Positions 57,191 through 64,000 of a stretch of 64,000 bases of DNA are shown here, one piece after another. Under the pieces are notes generated by a model. The model searched no databases, was not told where the DNA came from, and worked only from the letters and a program-made list of their open reading frames with translations. Source of the stretch: Gammaproteobacteria bacterium (GTDB taxonomy: Bacteria; Pseudomonadota; Gammaproteobacteria; Pseudomonadales; Pseudohongiellaceae); assembly GCA_017853205.1 (NCBI GenBank), contig JAFMKB010000004.1, positions 1-64,000 of the forward strand, given 5' to 3'. The translations under genes were made by a program, and so were the position numbers. The first letter of the stretch is position 1. The number at the start of each line of letters is the position of its first letter.

Positions 57191-59527
57191 ATGCGCATAA
57201 AATCGAGGGAGAGGAAAATGCCAAGAATGGTAATTAGTGAGGATCGATGTGTAATTAATAGTCGGGTAGGGCAGACGCCGGTGAAGCTCGCAATTGCTTT
57301 TAGTCTGAGTGCACTGATGGCGGCCTGCGCCCCAGACGAAGGTGTTTCGGACAACGGCGTAAGCGAATCTCCGAAAGAGACCATCAACGTTCGTTGGACC
57401 GAGCATGGAATTCCCCACATTACGGCCCAAACATGGGAGGGGCTAGGCTTCGGTTTTGCGCACTCTGTGGCGCAAAATGGTGTCTGCGTTTTGGCCAAAG
57501 AACTGGTCACAGTTAACGGCGAACTCTCAAAGTATTTTGGCGCAGAAAATGGCAACGTAAACAGCGACGCATTTCATCGCGCGTTGCTTAACGACGCTAA
57601 AATCGACGAGTATTTAGCAGCGAGTTCCGCTGACAGCAATGCGATGGATAGCGGCTACGCACGCGGCTATAACCGCTACATCGATACCCACGCCGATCAG
57701 CTCCCTGCATCCTGCGCTGGCGCAGAGTGGGTCAAGCCCATTGATGAACGAGACCTCGCGCGACTCGCAATTGGAGTAGGCATACGCTATGGCCTTGGGC
57801 GTGTAACAGACCAAATCGCAACAGCGACGCCTAACCAAGCGATCGCGTCACTAAAGCCGATCGATTTGTCGCTCGATGTCGAAAAAATCGGCAGTAATGC
57901 ATACGCGTTTGGAAGTGAGTTAACCGACACTGGGCGTGGCATTCTTCTAGGCAACCCGCACTACCCTTGGCAAGGGCCTTCGCGGTTTCATATGGCGCAT
58001 CTCACGTTGCCGGGCGAAATCGATTTTATGGGAGTTGGCCTGATTGCGACACCACGACTTGCGATTGGTTTTAACGAGACGATTGCGTGGTCGCATACCG
58101 TCTCCACGGCTCTGCGCTTTACCTTCTTTAGACTGGATCTTGTGCCTGGTAATCCGATGGCCTACCTCGTCGGCGACCAAGAGCGCCCCATCGAAGCGAT
58201 CGAAGTTGCAGTTGAGACCGCAACCGGAATAGAAAACCGAACAGTCTATTTAACGCATTTTGGCCCAGTCGTTGCAGGGCCTAATACGCCATGGAACGAT
58301 CAACACGTTTATGTTATGCGCGACGTAAATTATGAAAATTACCGCACGGGTGATCAGTATGCTGCGATGCAGCGCGCGACCGATGTCACACAGCTCAAGC
58401 AGGCGCTCGCTGATCACCAGGGTGCAGCGTTTGTGAACACAATTGCGGCCGACAAAGCGGGTGGGGCTCTTTATGCTGACATGTCGGCTATACCGAATGT
58501 GTCGGTTGATTTGATTGCGCGTTGCGCGGTTGATCAATCTGCAGGTGCACGTATAACGACACTTAATGGCTCCGACCCCAGCTGCGATTGGCAGATAGAT
58601 GAAAGCGCCGCGGCCCCGGGGCTCATGCCACCATCGCAGCAACCTAGCCTGATTACAACGACGTATGCCGGTAACAGCAACGACTCGTATTGGCTTAGCA
58701 ATCCTGCTATGCGTCTCGAAGGTTACTCGCCGATAATCGGCGACGAGAATGCGCAGCGCACGCTACGAACACGCGCAGGACTCAAATTTGTCGAAGAGGT
58801 GCTGAACGCAGGCGAGAAATTCGACCAGGCAACTGTCGAAAATTTACTATTTACTCATCGTCACTACGGCGCCGAATTGTTCCTCGATGAAGTGCTCGAG
58901 GTCTGTGCTGATGATCCCACTCTCGCCGAGGCCTGTGCGGTGCTCGCGAACTGGGATCGTCGACAAACAGTAGAGAGTCGCGGGGCGCATATTTTCAATG
59001 AATTTTTCACGGAGACTAATCAGCTTTCTGCTTACTACGCAGTGCCATTCGACAATGCCGATCCAGTCCACACGCCTCGCGGGTTAACGGTTAGTGAAAC
59101 GGCAACCCGGGAAGCTATTGTTGCTGCCTTGCATGTGGCGGTGGATCGGATAACCGACGCAGGTATTGCGCTCGATGCGCGGTGGGGTGATGTACAGTTT
59201 GAGATTCGTAATGGTGAGAAAATTGGAGTGCCGGGGGGCGATGGCCGCGCGGGGATGTTTAGCGTAATCAGCGCGCGTTTCGATGGCGACAACGGCGGCT
59301 ACACGCCAATTGTAACCGGCAACAGCTACATACAGTCGGTTACGTGGAACGAAGACGGAAGCCCGAGTGCGCGCGCGATACTCACCTATTCGCAGTCACC
59401 GGAGCCGGATTCGCCATTCTACGCTGACCAAACCAAAATTTACTCGCAGAGCCAATGGATAGAAATGCCTTTCACTGATGAACAGATTGCGACAAAGTTG
59501 GTGAGAGAAGAAACGCTAGAGATGTAA
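57191..59527 (+). CDS. Penicillin/AHL acylase family Ntn-hydrolase, lipoprotein
   Basis: Lipobox-like LMAACAP; WTEHGIPHITAQTWEGLGFGFAHSVAQNGVCVL; IGSNAYAFGSELTDTGRGILLGNPHYPWQGPSRFHMAHLTLPG with putative Ser nucleophile. Start uncertain. Confidence 0.9.
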   Translation: MRIKSRERKMPRMVISEDRCVINSRVGQTPVKLAIAFSLSALMAACAPDEGVSDNGVSESPKETINVRWTEHGIPHITAQTWEGLGFGFAHSVAQNGVCVLAKELVTVNGELSKYFGAENGNVNSDAFHRALLNDAKIDEYLAASSADSNAMDSGYARGYNRYIDTHADQLPASCAGAEWVKPIDERDLARLAIGVGIRYGLGRVTDQIATATPNQAIASLKPIDLSLDVEKIGSNAYAFGSELTDTGRGILLGNPHYPWQGPSRFHMAHLTLPGEIDFMGVGLIATPRLAIGFNETIAWSHTVSTALRFTFFRLDLVPGNPMAYLVGDQERPIEAIEVAVETATGIENRTVYLTHFGPVVAGPNTPWNDQHVYVMRDVNYENYRTGDQYAAMQRATDVTQLKQALADHQGAAFVNTIAADKAGGALYADMSAIPNVSVDLIARCAVDQSAGARITTLNGSDPSCDWQIDESAAAPGLMPPSQQPSLITTTYAGNSNDSYWLSNPAMRLEGYSPIIGDENAQRTLRTRAGLKFVEEVLNAGEKFDQATVENLLFTHRHYGAELFLDEVLEVCADDPTLAEACAVLANWDRRQTVESRGAHIFNEFFTETNQLSAYYAVPFDNADPVHTPRGLTVSETATREAIVAALHVAVDRITDAGIALDARWGDVQFEIRNGEKIGVPGGDGRAGMFSVISARFDGDNGGYTPIVTGNSYIQSVTWNEDGSPSARAILTYSQSPEPDSPFYADQTKIYSQSQWIEMPFTDEQIATKLVREETLEM

Positions 59528-59537
59528 TCTCTAGCGT
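59513..59537. repeat. Perfect 11-bp hairpin spanning the acylase stop codon
   Basis: ACGCTAGAGAT-GTA-ATCTCTAGCGT; TAA at 59525-59527 lies at the loop. Confidence 0.8.
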
Positions 59538-59578
59538 GCTGCTGTTTCGCAGTAAGGGGAAGCCTAGAAAAGCCTAGG

Positions 59579-61750
59579 TTAAAAAGTACCGTTGACTCGC
59601 AGGCTTAGTTCGATGCCCGTGGTCGTGCATCGGTACTCGATTTCTTCGAGAATGTCTGCCGTCGTGCGACCGACAAAACGAGTACGACGGCGACACTGTG
59701 CTCCATTAGTTAAAGCTCCGGCATCGAACCTATACGTAGTGCCCCGCTGGTTTCGATATTCTGCAAAAAGGTTTACGCGAGGCTCGCCGACATTAAACTC
59801 AATGTCATCGACGTCGTAGCGGAACATGCCGCCGTCTATGCGATCGAAATACTGCATTCCCCAATTGACTCTTATGTCGGGGATGTCGTGTCTAAAGAAC
59901 AGAGTGAAACGGCCGCGCTGGTAGTTCTGGAAGCGGCGCTTGATACCAAGATGGGGGTCGGTTACCTCGGAGTCTTGTACATTAAGCGAAGTCGTAATAA
60001 GCAAGTTCGGCATGCCGAGGGGCGTCGCTCTAACACTAGCGCTGAGGTCCACGCCCATTTCAACGCCGTCGCCAATGTTGCCATTTACCGATTGCAGGCT
60101 GTCTTCTGATCTACTTGAGTCTAGCCTGTCGATCACATCTTGATGCTGCGCGTAAAACACTTCGGCATTAAGCACGCCGAGGTCGTCGGGCAGGCGATAC
60201 TCGCCGTTAAACACATAGCGCCACTGCCACTGTTGGCGCAGGTCGGTGTTGCCCTCTAGTGTGTTCGTATCATTATCAGTTTCATCGTTAACCGCGACGA
60301 AATCGGCAAAGCTCAGCTGGTTCACGATTTTCTCGATACTGCCGCGCAATTGAAGATTTGTGCTCGGGTTATAGCGAAGATCGATTTTCGGTTTAACGAA
60401 ACTAAAATCCCGCTGGTTGCTACTGTCGCCGGATTGCGTGATCTCTGATGACTCATATAAAAGCGTCGTTTCAAGAGAAAGGGTAGGCGTGAGAGTCCAG
60501 TTATGAATGGCGAAGGGCTCGTAACGTATTTCTTGGACAGACGAATTTGCATTACTAACGGTTTGCGGAACAAGGCCGCCGACCGCTGCGGACGGTGTGC
60601 CGCCCGCTACAATACCCCCTAGCGTTAGTGCAGAATCAAGCGTAGTTTGCGCACGCTCGACACCAAACTCAATGCTCTGCGCATCGAAAAGGCTCGTCGT
60701 ATACGACCCTCGAACTATCTGCTCCTCTGTCACATTATTGATGCCTAGATAGAGATTTTTTTCTTCTGAGCCATCGTCACGGAGTTCGAATCTCTCTCTT
60801 GCTGAATCGCGATTGTCTTGATTGGCAATAGCGAGAAGTTTGAAGCGCTGCCCGTTCCTAAACGTTAATTCATAATCGCCACCAATTTCCCAGTTGTCGC
60901 GCTGACTTGGAATCTCTTCTCTTTCGCTGAGTACTGTATTCGGGGTAACCCGCAGATTTGTTGTATAGCGTTCGACATCGGTGGGGTCGTCTCGGTCGGC
61001 GTAGAGCGCATTTACTCGGAGGCTGCTGTTTTCCGATATCTCGTATCCGAGATTCATGCTGATCTCATTCTGCATCTGGTCGCGCGTGCGTGTTTCGAGA
61101 ACGAGGTCATTCATCGAAAAATCACCGAGTATGCTGTACTCATCGCCGATCGACACGTTGTAACGAGGTTGGCTACGGGCAGCAAAAAGATAATCTAGCC
61201 CGCCGCGTTGACCGCTTAAAGACAAGGTTCCCCCAGGACGGAAATTCTGATCTTGATAGCGATCGATGCTCGCCTCATAAGAGATGCTGTTGGACGCAAT
61301 AGCCTCAGTGAGTATGACGTTCACGATCTGGCCGCTGCCTCGCACATCGAGGTCGCCCGAGGTGCCGCGGATGATTTGGAACTCGCGAACCTGCGTCGCA
61401 GGGATCCGATCTAGCTGCTGGCTTGTCGAATTGTTTTTCCCCGCGATGCGTTTGCCGTTAATAAGCACTTGATTACCGCCACCGCCCCCCAATCCGCGGC
61501 CACCCGTTTCGGGGTTGCCGGGGATATTCGACGGCCCGCTGCTAGGCCCGCCCGCGGCGCCTTGTCCAGGAATCCTGTCGAGCATGTCTTGAGCGGTGAT
61601 GGGCTGCCACTGATCGAAATAGTCCGCTGTATATATGACAGTTGAGGACTCGTCGCCGGCGTCTTGAGCCGACACAGTGCTGGTGAGTGAGCTAGCAAAA
61701 ATGGCAGCGAGAGTGAATGCGCGTAAAAGGGTAGGCATGAAGCGTCTCAT
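59579..61750 (-). CDS. TonB-dependent outer membrane receptor
   Basis: TAQDMLDRIPGQ, NQVLINGKRIAGKNNSTSQQLDRIPATQVREFQIIRGTSGDLDVRGSGQIVNVIL plug; C-terminal aromatic GIELSLRVNGTF. Confidence 0.9.
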   Translation of the reverse strand: MRRFMPTLLRAFTLAAIFASSLTSTVSAQDAGDESSTVIYTADYFDQWQPITAQDMLDRIPGQGAAGGPSSGPSNIPGNPETGGRGLGGGGGNQVLINGKRIAGKNNSTSQQLDRIPATQVREFQIIRGTSGDLDVRGSGQIVNVILTEAIASNSISYEASIDRYQDQNFRPGGTLSLSGQRGGLDYLFAARSQPRYNVSIGDEYSILGDFSMNDLVLETRTRDQMQNEISMNLGYEISENSSLRVNALYADRDDPTDVERYTTNLRVTPNTVLSEREEIPSQRDNWEIGGDYELTFRNGQRFKLLAIANQDNRDSARERFELRDDGSEEKNLYLGINNVTEEQIVRGSYTTSLFDAQSIEFGVERAQTTLDSALTLGGIVAGGTPSAAVGGLVPQTVSNANSSVQEIRYEPFAIHNWTLTPTLSLETTLLYESSEITQSGDSSNQRDFSFVKPKIDLRYNPSTNLQLRGSIEKIVNQLSFADFVAVNDETDNDTNTLEGNTDLRQQWQWRYVFNGEYRLPDDLGVLNAEVFYAQHQDVIDRLDSSRSEDSLQSVNGNIGDGVEMGVDLSASVRATPLGMPNLLITTSLNVQDSEVTDPHLGIKRRFQNYQRGRFTLFFRHDIPDIRVNWGMQYFDRIDGGMFRYDVDDIEFNVGEPRVNLFAEYRNQRGTTYRFDAGALTNGAQCRRRTRFVGRTTADILEEIEYRCTTTGIELSLRVNGTF

Positions 61751-61959
61751 TGTTCGGTAATCACAAATAGAAACCGCCGCCAGCCCGATGCAGGCTAGGG
61801 TGCGGCGTTAGAAGAATTCAAAAACAGGGAGCGATTGTACAGTCTATCTAGTGTGCTGCCTTGCCTGTGTTACAAACTGGCAACAAATGCCCGCAAATGG
61901 ACCTACTTTAGAGGCCAGAATGCGGGGAATGCCTCTAAGCGCCATAACAGCGTTCGAGG

Positions 61960-63276
61960 CTAATGTTCGATCTGGCTGCCGCGGAGTGAGACCCAGTAGA
62001 AGAAGAGTCCAGAGGCGATTATTGCCAAGCCGAAGAGCGCTTCGACTGGACGATTAAGCATAACGAACCCAAGGGTCCATCCTGTGAGACCTAAAAATAT
62101 GAGCGGCGGTAAGGGGTACAGAAAGGTTTTGTAGGGCCGCGGCAGGTTGGGCTGGCGCCAGCGGAGGACGAAAATACTCGAAACCGTCGCGAAATTATTA
62201 ATCGCGAGCGTAAAGCCAGAAAACACCAATACGGATTCGAATGTCGACGAAAAGATAAAGACCAAGGTGATTATTCCCTGTGCGTAAATTGCGATCGAGG
62301 GGACTCCGTGCGCGTTAGTCTTGCCAAGAGCGCTCAGCAGTGGAAAGTCTTCTCCGATCATCTGAATTACGCGCGGGCCTGCCATCACCATGGCGCTGAC
62401 CGTCGAGATCAATAGCATGGCAAGCACAATGCCGGTGAAGCGCCCGCCCGCAGTGCCGAATGCTGCCTCTGCAGCGATATACCCCACCTCGACTTCTCCT
62501 GTCATGCTGTCCATAGGCGCCGCATATAAGAATGCGAAATTTAGCGCGACATACATTAGCGTTACGATGACGGTGCCCGCTAACAATATGCCCGGCAATG
62601 TCCGCTGTGGATTCTCCATTTCGCTGCTCAGATACGTGGCCGCATTCCAACCCGCAAATGCATAGCTCACATAGATTAGCGATACGGCAAACTCCCCAGA
62701 GGTGAGCACGCCAAAATCACCGCTTCGCGGGAAAAATTCAACGGGCTGAGGGGTGTCGACGAGCACGATCGCAGCGATAACGAACGCAAAAATGATTAGG
62801 ACCTTGAGTAACGTGAAAACTAGCTGAAGGCCTCCGCTGTTTCGTCGATTAGTAGCATGCACAACGCTCAGCGCGATAACGAGGCTGGCGGCGATAAGGC
62901 GTTCGCCCCAAGGGCCCGCGAAATCAGGAAAAATCGAGAGCATGTAAGCGGCGAATGTCATCGCTGCAAGTGCGGTCGGCCCCGCGAAGCCTATTGTCGA
63001 GGATATCCATCCAGAGACGAATCCTGCGGCCGGATGGTAAATGCGACTCAAAAAGTTGTACTCGCCCCCGGACCTCGGCAGTGCCGCACCGAGTTCGGCA
63101 TAGGTCATAGCGCCGCAGACGGCGATCAATCCCCCTACCGCCCAGAGCATTAACAGGGCAAAGCCCGATTGAATGTCGAGAAGCTGAAATCCGAGGCTGG
63201 TAAACACGCCTGTGCCGACCATATTAGCGACGACGACGGCGGTAACGGTAGTGAAGCGAAACTTATCTGCAGCCAT
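61960..63276 (-). CDS. APC-superfamily amino acid permease
   Basis: VVVANMVGTGVFTSLGFQLLDIQ, GALTYAEL-like GAMTYAELGAALPRSGGEYNFLSRIYHPAAGFVSGW. Start at MAADKF preferred over track 63384. Confidence 0.93.
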   Translation of the reverse strand: MAADKFRFTTVTAVVVANMVGTGVFTSLGFQLLDIQSGFALLMLWAVGGLIAVCGAMTYAELGAALPRSGGEYNFLSRIYHPAAGFVSGWISSTIGFAGPTALAAMTFAAYMLSIFPDFAGPWGERLIAASLVIALSVVHATNRRNSGGLQLVFTLLKVLIIFAFVIAAIVLVDTPQPVEFFPRSGDFGVLTSGEFAVSLIYVSYAFAGWNAATYLSSEMENPQRTLPGILLAGTVIVTLMYVALNFAFLYAAPMDSMTGEVEVGYIAAEAAFGTAGGRFTGIVLAMLLISTVSAMVMAGPRVIQMIGEDFPLLSALGKTNAHGVPSIAIYAQGIITLVFIFSSTFESVLVFSGFTLAINNFATVSSIFVLRWRQPNLPRPYKTFLYPLPPLIFLGLTGWTLGFVMLNRPVEALFGLAIIASGLFFYWVSLRGSQIEH

Positions 63277-63578
63277 AGATGAGTGGATCTCGTTAACCAA
63301 ATAGAGCTGCAGCAGGTGGGCATTGCAGCGCAGTGTGTGTCCCGTGGACTCGGCATTATGGCGTTCCCTAGAGGGCGAGTCCATCGCTCAGTTAATTAGA
63401 GTGAGGCGCGCAAAATGCTTTGATTTGATCTTAATAAATTGGATAATGCTCTCGATAACTATATGAATATAATAATTATTATTTTATTAGTTAGAATAAA
63501 ACCCAAAAAATCAATTCGATTTATAAATAATTTTAATCCAAGTAACTAAGCAAGCACTCATTCTACAAGGGAAGAGAT

Positions 63579-64000
63579 ATGACCATTTTCACCAAACGTC
63601 CAATAGCGGCGAGTGTCGCGAGCGCGATGTTGTTAAGTGCAGTAAGCACTCAGATTTTCGCGCAGCAGGAAATAGACGAGATCGTCGTTGTTGGGTCTCA
63701 GATTCGCGGCGCACAAATAAGCGATGCGCTGCCCGTCTCAGTGATGAACGAGCTCGATATCGAAGCCTTGGGTGTCAATTCCGGCGACGAACTTCTCGAG
63801 TTTATGGCTGAGCAGGGCCAGAACTTTTTCAGCGAATCAGAAAATATCTCGGGCGGCGTTAACTCTGCCCGCGGTGATATCGGTGCGTTCAATCTTCGCA
63901 ATTTGGGCACGGGAAACACGCTGGTACTTTTGAACGGACGTCGCGTGGTTAACTCCGCTGCCTACCAAACCGAATCGGTAGGCGGAAGCTTCGTGCCGGT
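63579..64000 (+). CDS. TonB-dependent receptor, N-terminal part (truncated by window end)
   Basis: Own translation MTIFTKRPIAASVASAMLLSAVSTQIFAQQEIDEIVVVGSQIRGAQISDALPVSVMNELDIEALG...NLRNLGTGNTLVLLNGRRVVNSA. Confidence 0.92.
   Translation, partial: MTIFTKRPIAASVASAMLLSAVSTQIFAQQEIDEIVVVGSQIRGAQISDALPVSVMNELDIEALGVNSGDELLEFMAEQGQNFFSESENISGGVNSARGDIGAFNLRNLGTGNTLVLLNGRRVVNSAAYQTESVGGSFVP

Noticed and set aside
60775-60800. tRNA-like AGTTCGAATCTC
   Set aside because: Lies within the TonB receptor coding sequence; no cloverleaf.
1-64000. CRISPR array, prophage, transposon or conventional defence island
   Set aside because: No spaced direct repeats, integrase, transposase, phage structural or restriction/toxin genes recognised on either strand.

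Overview
This 64 kb window looks chromosomal and gammaproteobacterial in character (RdgC, Tex, YaeQ, DUF2058/YaiL, an Lrp-ald pair). I found no convincing tRNA, rRNA, CRISPR, transposase or prophage genes. It reads as several catabolic and stress modules: (i) a sensor kinase followed by a methylsuccinyl-CoA-dehydrogenase-like / mesaconyl-CoA C1-C4 transferase-like / acyl-CoA ligase block; (ii) a two-gene operon with a DsbA/FrnE-like thioredoxin-fold protein whose catalytic CPWC Cys is an in-frame TGA (candidate selenoprotein), plus an SDR-fold protein carrying both halohydrin-dehalogenase motifs, downstream of a perfect FNR box; (iii) a sulfatase / sugar ABC transporter / sugar-oxidation cluster; (iv) a sulfide/sulfane-sulfur operon (29-aa membrane smORF, CIO-type cytochrome bd, persulfide dioxygenase, DUF442-SQR fusion, SulP) with a sigma-54 promoter and a divergent FisR-like activator; (v) a predicted ~125 nt sigma-54-dependent structured sRNA with a strong terminator; (vi) housekeeping genes, a SET/PLP-decarboxylase/GNAT block, acyl-CoA and thiolase genes, an Ntn-hydrolase acylase, and TonB receptors. 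The strongest leads are the UGA-containing DsbA gene, the sigma-54 sRNA, the halohydrin-dehalogenase-like SDR and the FisR-like/sigma-54/smORF regulon. All assignments come from reading the sequence and remembered family motifs; no searches were run.
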